A stretch of 64,000 bases of DNA from the NCBI GenBank assembly GCA_963843365.1, contig CAWJKG010000003.1, positions 62,001 to 126,000 of the forward strand, in the 5' to 3' direction. The notes below the pieces were generated by a model that saw only the letters and a list, made by a program, of their open reading frames with translations, was not told the origin of the DNA and did no database searches. Both the position numbers and the translations under genes were made by a program. This document shows, one piece after another, positions 36,306 to 45,021 of this stretch (positions are counted from its first letter, which is position 1; each line of letters begins with the position of its first letter). Source of the stretch: Bog-473 sp963843365 (GTDB taxonomy: Bacteria > Actinomycetota > Acidimicrobiia > Acidimicrobiales > RAAP-2).

Positions 36306-37666
36306 GCGACGACCTCCTGGCGCTGGCCCATTCCGTCGTCGACCGGGCCCTTCCCGGGGAGGGAATGGAGGTCTATGTCACCCGGGGCACCGAGACCGAG
36401 GTGGCGTCGTACGAGGGCGAGGTGGAGTCGCTCGTCTCCGCCGACTCGTCGGGCGTCGGCATCCGTGTCGTCATCGGGGACGCCGACGGTGCCGGGAGCC
36501 AGGTCGGCTTCGCCTGGGCCGGCTCGCTCGAGCCCGACGTCATCGCCGCCACGCTGGCCGATGCCCGCGACAACGCCCGCTTCGCCACCCCGGACCCCGA
36601 CGTGGTCCTGGCCGCGCCCGACGGGGTGCCCGCCGTCGACCTCGACCTGTGGGACGACGGCGTGGCCCGCACGCCGATGGAGAAGAAGGTCGCGCTGGCT
36701 GTCGAGCTGGAACGGGCCACCCGGGCCGCCGACCCCCGGGTCCGCCAGGTCTCGTCGGCCGACTACTCCGACAGCCGCGTCGAGGTGGGCCTGGCCTCCA
36801 CCACAGGCATCTCGTCCTCGCGCCGACGGACGAGTGCGTCCCTGTCGGTCGACGCCATCGTGGGCGAGGGCGCCGAGACCCAGACCGGGGGAGGGTTCAG
36901 CGTCGGGCGGGGCCCCGCTGAGCTGGTGCCCGACGAGGCCATGGAGGATGCCGTTCTCCGGGCGACCCGGATGCTCGGCGCACAGAAGGTGCCCTCGACC
37001 CACTGCACCGTGGTCTTCGATCCCCGCGTCGTTTCCACCCTGCTGGGAGTCATGGCTTCGGCGCTGTCCGGCGAGGCGGTGGTCAAGGGCCGCTCCTTCT
37101 TCGCCGGGCGGATCGGCGAGGCGATCGCCCCCGCGGGGTTCACCCTCGTCGACGACCCCACGGACGCCAGGGCGTACGGCGCCTCGCCCTCCGACGGCGA
37201 GGGTCTGGCCAGCCGGCGCAACCTCCTCATTTCGGAGGGGACGCTGCGCATGTTCGTCTACGACACGGTCTCGGCCCGCCGGGCGGGAACGGTCTCGACG
37301 GGTTCCGCCGTTCGGGGCGGTTTCGCCGGCACCCCGGGGGCCGGGTGCCGCGCCCTGGTCCTCACTCCGGGGACGAAGAGCCACGACGAGATCCTGGCCT
37401 CGGTCGGCGACGGCCTCTACGTGCAGTCGATCTCCGGCATCCACTCCGGGGTGAACACGGTGAGCGGTGACTTCTCGGTCGGCGCTGAGGGCCTGCTGAT
37501 CGAGGGCGGCGCGCTGGGCCGACCGGTGCGGGAGGTGACGATCGCGTCGACGCTCCAGCGCATGCTGCTGTCGGTCGTCGAGATCGGCGGCGACCTGCGC
37601 TGGCTACCGGGTGCGGCCGCCGGTCAGACGATCGCCATCGCCGACATGGCGCTCAGCGGGGACTGA
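36302..37666 (+). CDS. tldE: TldE/PmbA protease partner
   Basis: Non-catalytic partner of TldD; lacks HExxxH as expected. Family features include VETEVASYEGEVESL-like N-terminus (TEVASYEGEVESLVSADSSG), STHCTVVFDPRVVSTLLG, and the C-terminal SISGIHSGVNTVSGDFSVG that shapes the active site. 454 residues, start GTG 36302 overlapping the tldD stop. Converges with the FmdB-type gene after 16 bases. Confidence 0.94.
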   Translation: MSDDLLALAHSVVDRALPGEGMEVYVTRGTETEVASYEGEVESLVSADSSGVGIRVVIGDADGAGSQVGFAWAGSLEPDVIAATLADARDNARFATPDPDVVLAAPDGVPAVDLDLWDDGVARTPMEKKVALAVELERATRAADPRVRQVSSADYSDSRVEVGLASTTGISSSRRRTSASLSVDAIVGEGAETQTGGGFSVGRGPAELVPDEAMEDAVLRATRMLGAQKVPSTHCTVVFDPRVVSTLLGVMASALSGEAVVKGRSFFAGRIGEAIAPAGFTLVDDPTDARAYGASPSDGEGLASRRNLLISEGTLRMFVYDTVSARRAGTVSTGSAVRGGFAGTPGAGCRALVLTPGTKSHDEILASVGDGLYVQSISGIHSGVNTVSGDFSVGAEGLLIEGGALGRPVREVTIASTLQRMLLSVVEIGGDLRWLPGAAAGQTIAIADMALSGD

Positions 37667-37682
37667 GGCCCAGAACGGGGGC

Positions 37683-38039
37683 TCAGCCGGCCGTGCTCGA
37701 GGCCGGCGTGGACTCCTTGCTCGAGGAGCTCTTCTCGGACTTCGTGGTGCCCGTCGCGCCCGAGTCGGACGTGGACTCCTTCTTCGAGGACGAGTCGCCG
37801 GTGGAGGTCTCGGCGCCGCCTGGCTTCTCGGCACCCTTCTGACCCGATCCGTTGCCCGCGGCAGCACGCGAGTCCGTCTTGTAGAAGCCGCTGCCCTTCA
37901 GCACGATGCCTACGGCCCCGTACACCTTGCGCAGCTCGGCCCCGCACTCGGGGCATTCGGTCAGGGGGTCGTCCGTGAAGCGCTGGACCGCCTCGAGGCG
38001 GTGCCCGCACGCCGTGCACGCGTATTCGTAGGTGGGCAA
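37683..38039 (-). CDS. FmdB-type zinc-ribbon protein with Ser/Lys-rich tail
   Basis: Small protein of the FmdB/CxxC_CXXC regulator group: LPTYEYACTACGH with a second CPECG pair makes one zinc ribbon (residues ~8-35). I choose TTG 38039 because GGAGGAG sits 6 bases upstream; an ATG further up gives a non-family leader. 118 residues; after ~residue 62 the chain is low complexity (SSSKKESTSDSG-type). Function of the family is unsettled. Confidence 0.85.
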   Translation of the reverse strand: MPTYEYACTACGHRLEAVQRFTDDPLTECPECGAELRKVYGAVGIVLKGSGFYKTDSRAAAGNGSGQKGAEKPGGAETSTGDSSSKKESTSDSGATGTTKSEKSSSSKESTPASSTAG

Positions 38040-38166
38040 GGGACTCCTCCGGGCCGCTGGTTGGCGCTCATGGTTGGCACTCACTGCCTGAGACTGCCAA
38101 GTCTACCCGTCGGAGCGTCCCGGCGGAATCGGACCGCGCGCGGCACAGGTCGTAGACTCCACAGCC

Positions 38167-38658
38167 GTGTCCGACCGCATGCTGGCCAACCTCGATCCGC
38201 TGGGGGGCGCCCGCATGGTGGATGTCACACCCCGCGAGCCCACCCACCGCCGGGCGCTGGCCCGCTGCCGGGTCTCGATGCTCCCCGAGACGACCACCAA
38301 GGTGGCCAACAACGCCATCACCAAGGGGGACGTGCTCGCAGCGGCGCGCATCGCCGGGATTCAGGCCGCCAAGCGGACGGCCGAGCTGATCCCGATGTGC
38401 CACCCCGTGCTGGTCGGCTCCATCGGGGTCAACTTCTCCATCGGCGACGACTATGTGGAGGTCGAGGCCCAGGTCGAGACAGTCGACCGCACGGGCGTCG
38501 AAATGGAGGCCATGACGGCCTGTGCCGTCGCCGCCTTGACGGTGTACGACATGTGCAAGTCGGCGGACCGCACCATGACCGTGGAGCACCTGGCCCTGTG
38601 GGAGAAGTCCGGCGGCCGCTCGGGCCCCTGGCGCCGGGCCGAGGTCGATCACCGCTAA
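38167..38658 (+). CDS. moaC: Cyclic pyranopterin monophosphate synthase MoaC
   Basis: Second step of molybdenum-cofactor biosynthesis: converts the MoaA product to cyclic pyranopterin monophosphate. Family signature KRTAELIPMCHPV, VEVEAQVETVDRTGVEMEAM and the catalytic Lys in MCKSADRTMT are present. 163 residues from GTG 38167. No other moa genes are in the window. Confidence 0.96.
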   Translation: MSDRMLANLDPLGGARMVDVTPREPTHRRALARCRVSMLPETTTKVANNAITKGDVLAAARIAGIQAAKRTAELIPMCHPVLVGSIGVNFSIGDDYVEVEAQVETVDRTGVEMEAMTACAVAALTVYDMCKSADRTMTVEHLALWEKSGGRSGPWRRAEVDHR

Positions 38659-38745
38659 CTCCCTGTGCCGGGGGATCCCGTCCCGGCCCGGTCCAAGGGG
38701 TGTCCCGACCGAAAGACGGCGCCCGCTCGTCGTCTACATTCGGTC

Positions 38746-40095
38746 GTGGTGACCCGACTGGAAGAGGCGCCCAAGGTCGGCAAGGGAATCGTCGGCGCCA
38801 TCACGTCGGAGGTCGGCAGGATCGGCGGGCGCCACGCCGTCGTGGCCCGGTCGCTGGGCACCCTGCGGCGCGGCGCCATCACCTACGCGGACGGGGTGCG
38901 GCTGGCCGAGGCGGCCGACCAGGCCTGCGACCTCGGTATCCCCTTCGTCTTCCACGTGGCCTCGAGCGGCGCCGACGTGCTGGACGGGGTCTCCGCCTTG
39001 CACGGATGGGGCCGTGCCGCCGCCGCCCTGGCGCGCTGCAGCGGGCAGGTGCCGGTGATCACCGCCGCCACGGGCCCGGTGGTGTCGGGCCCGGCCCTGC
39101 TGCTCGGCCTCTCCGATCTCGTCGTGATGAGCTCAGATGCCGTTGCGTTCGTCTCGGGGCCGCAGATGGTGGCGGAGTTCACCGGCATTGAAGTGGGCAT
39201 AAGCCAGCTGGGCGGGGCCGCGGTGCACGCCACGTCCAGTGGCCTGTGCGCGGTGCAGTCCGACGATGTGGACGGCACCGTGGCGGAAATCCTCGAGTAC
39301 CTGCCCTCCAACACCGACGAGGTCCCGCCTCTGGCGCCCGTCAGCGACTCGGTCCTGCGCCCCACGCCCGAGCTGCGGACGGTCATCCCCGATCGCAAAG
39401 CGGCCGGCTACGACGTCCGCGACGTCCTGCGCTCGCTGTGCGACGACGGCGAGTTCCGCGAGCTCTGGCCCAGGTGGGCCGGGCAGCTGGTGACCGCCTT
39501 CGCCCGTCTCGGGGGTATGCCGGTGGGATTCGTGGCCAACCAGCCCCGCATTCTGGCGGGCACCCTCGACATCGCCGCCTCGCAGAAGGGCGCACGGTTC
39601 GTCCGCCTCTGCGACGCCTTCAACCTGCCCATCATCAGCCTCGTCGACACGCCGGGCTTCCTGCCCGGGAAGGACCTGGAGTGGCGCGGCATGATCCGTC
39701 ACGGCGCCGAACTGGCCTTCGCCTACGCCCAGGCGACCGTGCCCAGGATCTGCCTCATTCTGCGCAAGGCATTCGGGGGCGCCTACATCGTCATGGATTC
39801 CCGCGGCATCGGGAACGACATCTGCCTGGCCTGGCCGGGGGCCGAGGTGGCGGTGATGGGGGCTTCGGGTGCCGTCCAGATTCTGCACCGGGGGCTAAAT
39901 CCGGGAGAACGGGCCGATCGTGAGCAGGTGTACGAAAGGGCGTACCTGAACCCCTGGCCTGCCGCGGAGCGGGGTCTGGTCGACCAGGTCGTGGATCCGG
40001 CGGACAGCCGCATCGCCCTCTGCGGCATCCTCCGCCAGCTCTCCACCAAGAGGGAACAGGTGGTCGGTCGCAAGCACGATGCCGGTCCTCAATAG
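38746..40095 (+). CDS. Acyl-CoA carboxyltransferase-like protein (PccB-type) with short N-terminus
   Basis: Resembles the beta subunit of acetyl/propionyl-CoA carboxylases, which carry carboxyl from biotin to acyl-CoA. The second crotonase-like half is well conserved (FLPGKDLEWRGMIRHGAEL, RKAFGGAYIVMDSRGIG, AWPGAEVAVMGASGAVQIL). The first half is abbreviated: the usual leader (~60 residues with the ARGKLTARER-type motif) is missing, and the protein is ~449 rather than ~520 residues. GTG 38746 is the likely start. No biotin carboxylase is adjacent. It may work with an unlinked alpha subunit or be a decarboxylase-like variant. Confidence 0.82.
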   Translation: MVTRLEEAPKVGKGIVGAITSEVGRIGGRHAVVARSLGTLRRGAITYADGVRLAEAADQACDLGIPFVFHVASSGADVLDGVSALHGWGRAAAALARCSGQVPVITAATGPVVSGPALLLGLSDLVVMSSDAVAFVSGPQMVAEFTGIEVGISQLGGAAVHATSSGLCAVQSDDVDGTVAEILEYLPSNTDEVPPLAPVSDSVLRPTPELRTVIPDRKAAGYDVRDVLRSLCDDGEFRELWPRWAGQLVTAFARLGGMPVGFVANQPRILAGTLDIAASQKGARFVRLCDAFNLPIISLVDTPGFLPGKDLEWRGMIRHGAELAFAYAQATVPRICLILRKAFGGAYIVMDSRGIGNDICLAWPGAEVAVMGASGAVQILHRGLNPGERADREQVYERAYLNPWPAAERGLVDQVVDPADSRIALCGILRQLSTKREQVVGRKHDAGPQ

Positions 40096-40116
40096 GGGTT
40101 CAGCAGGGAATATGGC

Positions 40117-40129
40117 AATTGTCACAATT
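40117..40129. promoter_or_regulatory. 13-bp palindrome, candidate operator/promoter
   Basis: AATTGTCACAATT is a perfect inverted repeat around a single base, in an AT-rich island between the carboxyltransferase and the gene at 40181. The flank reads TGGCAATTG at 40113-40121, a 9-mer also found upstream of the peptide-binding gene (63239-63247, minus strand). Confidence 0.4.
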
Positions 40130-40180
40130 TCGTAACGAGGCTGAGGCGCATTCGACGCCGAACCCGGGAAAGGATCGGGC

Positions 40181-40507
40181 ATGATCAGCGATGTGGTCCC
40201 CCCCACAGACGACGCGTTGTTCGTCCTCGAGTCGTGTCACAGCACCTGGATCTTCGACACCGACAGAATGCGCTTCCGGCGTGTCCTGAAGGGTCTGGCC
40301 CTCGACGCCCACGCCGCCACCACGGCCTGGCGGGCCTACTACGGGCTCGAGATCGATCCGATCTCCGAGTCGTTCGTGGTGTTGCTCAACCCCGAAGGCA
40401 CCCGGCTGCTGCGGTCGTGGCGTCACGTGGAGCACTGCCCCCAGTGCGGCGGGAACCAGACCGCCGAGCTGTCCCTCGACGACCTGCGGGGTGCCTCACT
40501 GGCCTGA
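40181..40507 (+). CDS. Hypothetical protein with one CxxC
   Basis: 108 residues starting at ATG 40181 with AAGGATC ribosome site. Sequence such as SCHSTWIFDTDRMRFRRVLKG and a C-terminal HCPQCGGNQ; the single CPQC could bind metal only as a dimer or with the upstream Cys-His. No family recognised by me. It follows an intergenic palindrome and is convergent with the next gene. Confidence 0.7.
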   Translation: MISDVVPPTDDALFVLESCHSTWIFDTDRMRFRRVLKGLALDAHAATTAWRAYYGLEIDPISESFVVLLNPEGTRLLRSWRHVEHCPQCGGNQTAELSLDDLRGASLA

Positions 40508-40530
40508 TCGTGGGCCGCGGCCGGTCCCGC

Positions 40531-40998
40531 TCAGAAGCGGATGACGTGCGCGGCCGAGAGCAGGAGCACGGTCAACGTCGCCAGCAGAGCCAGCACCACG
40601 CCGACGGTCGCCAGGCGTGAAACGGCGCGCCGGCTCGATCTGGTCCGCACCCCGTGCGCCGTCGCCCTCTCCCTGACGGCAGTCTCCGTGGCGATGGCGT
40701 CGTCCGTCGCCAGCACGAAGCGGTGCCGGTGCCGGCCCGCGCGCTCGACGACCGCGATCACGACGCCGCAGCGGCCGTCGGGCAGCACCGAGCGCTCCAC
40801 GGGCGAGAGCTCCGCCAGGCGTGACCAGTCGCTGTCCCAGACCGGTTCGCCGTCCGCCTTCGCCAGTGCGAGGCCCGTGTCGAAGAAGGTGAGGGTGAGG
40901 TGCGGGACGGCCACCTCGCCGCCGCGCCCGTCCGTCAGGAGATAGACGTCGGGCACGGACCACGCCTCCTCCATATGAGGAGGAAACGCTACTTCCAT
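40531..40998 (-). CDS. Hypothetical protein with C-terminal membrane anchor
   Basis: Up to 155 residues. A soluble N-terminal part (YLLTDGRGGEVAVPHLTLTF, DGRCGVVIAVVERAGRHRHR) is followed by a basic stretch and one C-terminal hydrophobic segment (ATVGVVLALLATLTVLLL), suggesting a tail-anchored protein. ATG 40998 overlaps the end of the methyltransferase gene; ATG 40974 is an alternative. A CCTCCTC-ATATG-GAGGAGG inverted repeat surrounds that second ATG and could fold over it. No family recognised. Confidence 0.65.
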   Translation of the reverse strand: MEVAFPPHMEEAWSVPDVYLLTDGRGGEVAVPHLTLTFFDTGLALAKADGEPVWDSDWSRLAELSPVERSVLPDGRCGVVIAVVERAGRHRHRFVLATDDAIATETAVRERATAHGVRTRSSRRAVSRLATVGVVLALLATLTVLLLSAAHVIRF

Positions 40999-41630
40999 TG
41001 GGTGCGCACAAAGCCGGCATAGGCGGTGGCCATGCGCTCGGGCAGGAGAGGTGGGTCACGCCGCACAATGCGCAGGACGGCGGCATCGACGGAGGGCACG
41101 GGCCGGAATGCGCTCGCCGGGACCCGACCCCCCAGCTCGAACGTCCACCAAGGGGCCCAGGCGGTCGAGAGCAGGCTGGTCGGCGGGACGGCGGCGCGTT
41201 TCTGCGCCACCTCCCACTGGACGACCAGGTCGGCGCGCCGGAGACCGCCGTCCACGTCGTTGAGGAGATGGCGCAACAGCGCGGTGGTGGCGCCGAACGG
41301 GAGGGAACCCGCGACCCGGAACGGACCGCGGGGCATCCGGTAGCGCAGCGCGTCGCAGCAGACCACGCGCACGTGCGGCACGCGTCGCCGTTCCACTTCA
41401 CGACGGAGCCGCGCCGCCCAGTGCGGATCGCGCTCGAGCGCGATGACCTCGACGCCGCGGCGCGCCAGCGCGAAGGTCCACGCCCCTCGGCCCGCGCCGA
41501 TCTCGACGACGAGATCGGACGCCCGGAATGTCGCCTGCTCTACCAGCCTGTCGGCGACGTCAGGCGAGAGAAAGTTCTGTCCGAGACGGCGTCGTCGCTC
41601 GTCCCGGCGTGTCCGCCTTGCCGCGGACAC
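40989..41630 (-). CDS. Erm/KsgA-family 23S rRNA adenine dimethyltransferase-like protein
   Basis: S-adenosylmethionine-dependent rRNA methylase family. RRLGQNFLS at the N-terminus is the Erm/KsgA hallmark, VVEIGAGRGAWTFALARRG is the SAM site, and SLPFGATTALLRHL replaces the usual N-[IL]-P-[YF] catalytic loop with Ser in the first position. 213 residues, shorter than KsgA (~270), with only a vestigial C-terminal domain, closer to the short mycobacterial Erm(37) type. GTG 41630. Could give intrinsic macrolide-lincosamide tolerance or do housekeeping methylation; sequence alone cannot tell. Confidence 0.82.
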   Translation of the reverse strand: MSAARRTRRDERRRRLGQNFLSPDVADRLVEQATFRASDLVVEIGAGRGAWTFALARRGVEVIALERDPHWAARLRREVERRRVPHVRVVCCDALRYRMPRGPFRVAGSLPFGATTALLRHLLNDVDGGLRRADLVVQWEVAQKRAAVPPTSLLSTAWAPWWTFELGGRVPASAFRPVPSVDAAVLRIVRRDPPLLPERMATAYAGFVRTQWK

Positions 41631-41691
41631 GGCAGACCATCGTTGCGCTCATGACGCCATTGTGCCCCCGACGACCCCCGGCGCGCCACCC

Positions 41692-42555
41692 TCAGGGGGA
41701 TCCCGGTGGGCCCTGGCGACGGTCGCGCCGATCGGCGCGCTCGATCTCGCGTTCCACGTCGGACCAGATCAGCGGCTCGGAGTCGCGGCCGGAGGTCTCC
41801 GCCGCCTGGGCCCGCGTCATGACCACGAAGGCCACGGTCCACAGCACGGCGATGGTGCTGAGCTTGGCCACGAAGCCCGCCAGCTCCTGATCGAGCAACG
41901 GCGTCATGCCCGCCACGGTGCCCGTGTGGGTGAACGTCGGGTAGAGGGGGTGCCGAGCGAAGATCCAGACGATGGAGAGGAAGCTCGGCACGATCGACTG
42001 CACAATGAGATAGCCGCCGCGCCCCAATGCCGAGAGCCGTGGTGCGCCGGGCAGTTCCGTCAGGACGGGCGCCCAGAGCACGAAACCCGACGCCAACACG
42101 ACCAGCTCAATGACGGCACGGGCGACGAGGGACTGCGCGGCAAGGCTCACTGCGCCGACCGTCAGCGTCCCGACGGCGACCAGGGTGACGATGGCGACCG
42201 CGGGGAGCGGCCGGACGGCCACCCGCAGGACGGCGTCGACCGCGGCCGGACGGGTCAGGCGGGCGATGATCGGTCGGGGTGTCCCGAGCACGAGCAACGG
42301 CGGCGCGGCGAGGGTCAGCATCAGCCGCTGGAGCACCAGCGCCACCAGGAGCCAGTGGCCGGCCAGGTCGCTCAGGGGCCACGTGAGCGCGACGGCGAGC
42401 AGGAGGACGCCGCCGAAGAAGAAAGTCTGCTGGCGTCCCGTGGCGGTTGCGCCGGGCTTGCGGGTGGCCCGGAGATAGCCGGCAACGAGACCCAGGAGGG
42501 ACAGGAACCACACGAGGTGGAGATGCCAGGCGAAGGGGTGGGTGGCTGCCGTCAC
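41692..42555 (-). CDS. Cytochrome c oxidase assembly factor CtaG-like membrane protein
   Basis: caa3-CtaG family protein with about seven hydrophobic segments, thought to help copper-A/B insertion into cytochrome oxidase. Conserved features: N-terminal HPFAWHLHLVWFLS, LAGHWLLVALVLQRLMLTLAAPP (read as two halves around LVLQ), and C-terminal DQELAGFVAKLSTIAVLW. Metal-binding His residues in HWLLV and the loop FARHPLYPTF are retained. 287 residues from GTG 42555. Divergent from pafBC with 29 bases between. Confidence 0.83.
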   Translation of the reverse strand: MTAATHPFAWHLHLVWFLSLLGLVAGYLRATRKPGATATGRQQTFFFGGVLLLAVALTWPLSDLAGHWLLVALVLQRLMLTLAAPPLLVLGTPRPIIARLTRPAAVDAVLRVAVRPLPAVAIVTLVAVGTLTVGAVSLAAQSLVARAVIELVVLASGFVLWAPVLTELPGAPRLSALGRGGYLIVQSIVPSFLSIVWIFARHPLYPTFTHTGTVAGMTPLLDQELAGFVAKLSTIAVLWTVAFVVMTRAQAAETSGRDSEPLIWSDVEREIERADRRDRRQGPPGSP

Positions 42556-42584
42556 CGGTCGGCCGTCGCCGTAGGCTCTGGGCG

Positions 42585-44550
42585 ATGGAGGCCCCCGCGA
42601 AGCTCGACCGGCTGGAGCGCGTCACCGATCTGGTGCTGGTGCTGCTCGATACCGCGCCAGCCGTTGACCCTCGACGCCATCGCGAACCAGGTCCCCGGCT
42701 ACCCGACGGAGCAGTCCGCCCGGCGGCAAGCGTTCGAGCGGGACAAGCGCCTGTTGCGCGACGAGGGCATCCCGGTCCTGACGCAGCGTCTGCCCGGCCA
42801 CGAGCAGTACGGCTATCAGATCGAACGGGAGTCGTTCTTTCTCCCGGACCTCGCCCTCGAGCCCGACGAACAGGTTGCGCTCCAACTCGCCGTCGCCGGC
42901 GTCCACTTGGGCGATCCTAGTGGTCGCGATGCGCTGCTGAAGCTGGGCGCGGCGGGCCTGGGGGACGTGCGTCCCGTCGCGTCGTTGGTCCCGCCGGCCG
43001 CGCTGATCGAGCTCTTCGAGGCCGTGCGCACGCATGCCACCGCGTCCTTCTCCTATCGGGCGGAGGGCCGCTCGGTTGCGCCCGTGGGGCTGTGGTTCCG
43101 CTTCGGCCATTGGTACCTGGTGGCGTGGGATCTCGATCGGGAGGCCGTCCGGACCTTCCGGGTGGATCGTATTGAGGGAGAGGTGGCACGCGGGGAAGCC
43201 GGCGACGCCGATGTCCCTCCCGAAGTCACGGTGGACGTGACGGCTGCGCTGCCTGACGAGCCGTGGGAAGTCGACGGCGAGCACCGCGTGGACATGCGGG
43301 TGCGCGTCGACGCGCTCGAAGCGCGCCGGGTGGTCGACGAGGTGGGCGAGGACAAGGTGGCGCGCCGGCTCGACGACGGCTCGGTCGAACTGGTCCTGGG
43401 TGTCTCGTCGTTCGCGTCAATCCGTTCCTGGGTGCTCGGGCTGCTCGACCACGTCGTCGTGACGGAGCCGGCCTCGTTCCGGGACGAGCTCGTCGCCTGG
43501 CTGGACGCAGTGGCGGCGCCGGTGACGTCATTCCCGGTCGACGCGCGCTATCCCGAACCGGCAGGTTCGGACGCTGAGGCACCGGCGGCGGTCCGCGGCG
43601 CCCCGGGGCGCGAGACGAGCCGCCGCCTCCGCCGCCTGTTGGCCTTGGTGGGCTGGTTGGCTCAGGTCGGAGAGGCGCCCATCGCCGAGGCCGCGGCACG
43701 CTTCGGCATGGACGAGAAGGAGCTCGTCGCCGAGCTGGAGCTGGCTGCCTGCTGCGGTATTCCTCCCTACACGCCGGACACGCTCATGGAGATCGAGGTG
43801 TCGGAGGACTCCGTCCGGGCCTTCCTGCCGGCGGAGTACGCGCGGCCCCGCCGCCTGACACCGGCCGAGGGATTCGCCGTCGCCGCATCGGCGCGGTTGT
43901 TGCTCACCGTGCCGGGCTCGGAGGATGACGCCTTGCGCCGGGCCCTGGCCAAGCTCGACGACGCGTTGGGCTCACGCGAGGCGGTCGGGCTCGACGTCGA
44001 TGCGCCGGCGTCCCTCGGGGCGATCCGTGACGCGGTCGAGTCGCAGCAGGCCGTCGAGATCGACTACGTGTCGGGCTCCCGGGACGAGCTGACGACCCGT
44101 GTGGTGGAGCCGCTCCAGGTGGCGACCATCGACGGCCACTGGTATCTCGACGCCTACTGCCATCGGGCGGGGGACATGCGCCGGTTCCGGGTGGACCGCA
44201 TCGGCGCGGTGCGGCCGAGTGCGCAGACCTCAGAACCGGCGGACACGCGGGCGCGGCCGCTCGAGGAGATGTTCGTGCCGGGGCCCGGGGCCGTCGAGGT
44301 CCACCTGCAACTCGGTCCGGGCGCGCAGTGGGTGCCTGAGTCCGTGCCGGTGCGGGCGGTGCGGCGCGAGGCCGACGGCAGCGTGACAGACGTCGTGCTC
44401 GACGTCTCCGGCATGGCCTGGTTCGAACGGCTGCTGCTGCAGTTGGGGCCGGCCGTCCGGGTCGTCAGCCCGCCTGACCTGACGGGCCTGGCCGCGGAGG
44501 CAGCCCGCCGCGTCCGGGCGCGCTATGTGGCGGATAACGTCACCCCATGA
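42585..44550 (+). CDS. pafBC: PafB-PafC fusion, WYL-domain DNA-damage regulator (5' frameshift)
   Basis: Transcriptional activator of the LexA-independent mycobacterial-type DNA-damage response. The N-terminal helix-turn-helix begins MEAPAKLDRLERVTDLVLVL; an extra base near 42652 breaks the frame and the next one continues LTLDAIANQVPGYPTEQSAR, as in PafB. Two WYL domains follow: HWYLVAWDLDREAVRTFRVD (~residues 180-200) and, in the PafC half, GHWYLDAYCHRAGDMRRF (~520-540). The join carries a second HTH (LLALVGWLAQVGEAPIAEAA). Reconstructed 654 residues, the size of known fused PafBC. No proteasome genes adjoin. Stop overlaps the next start. Confidence 0.9.
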
Positions 44551-44966
44551 GCGACATGAGTGATTTCAACCGTGCGGTGATCGAGGAATTCCGGTCGAAT
44601 CACGGCAAGGTCGGCGGTGGGTTCGCCGGTGCCCCCATGGTGCTGTTGACGACCACCGGAGCCAAGTCCGGCGAGACCCACGTCAACCCGCTGGTGCCGC
44701 TGGTCCAGGGCGACCGGCTCTACGTCTTCGCCTCCAAGGCGGGGGCGCCGACGAGCCCGGACTGGTACCACAATCTGCTGGCCAACCCCGAGGTCGGTGT
44801 CGAGTTCGGCGACGAGCAGTTCCGCGCCACCGCGGTGCCGATCACCGCGGGCCCGGAGCGGGACCGCCTCTACGCCGCGCAGGTCGCGGAGCAGCCCGGC
44901 TTCGGCGACTACGAGAAGGCGACGACGCGGGTGATCCCCGTGGTGGAGCTGCGCCGCATCCCGTAG
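44547..44966 (+). CDS. Deazaflavin (F420)-dependent nitroreductase-type protein (DUF385/Ddn family)
   Basis: Small split-barrel flavin-like oxidoreductase of the Ddn family, which uses reduced coenzyme F420 in actinobacteria. VLLTTTGAKSGETHVNPL and SPDWYHNLLANPEVGVEFG are the family fingerprint. 139 residues. ATG 44547 overlaps the pafBC stop (ATGA); ATG 44556 is an alternative. F420 use is supported by the cofC gene 4 kb downstream. Physiological substrate unknown. Confidence 0.9.
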   Translation: MSDMSDFNRAVIEEFRSNHGKVGGGFAGAPMVLLTTTGAKSGETHVNPLVPLVQGDRLYVFASKAGAPTSPDWYHNLLANPEVGVEFGDEQFRATAVPITAGPERDRLYAAQVAEQPGFGDYEKATTRVIPVVELRRIP

Positions 44967-45021
44967 CCGTCCGACCGTTCACCTCCGGGCGCGCCGGCGC
45001 TCGAGGTGACGGGAGGTCGCC

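Noticed and set aside
34908..37666. RiPP (lasso/microcin-like) cluster around tldD-tldE
   Set aside because: No precursor peptide, cyclase or radical SAM gene nearby; neighbours are housekeeping genes.
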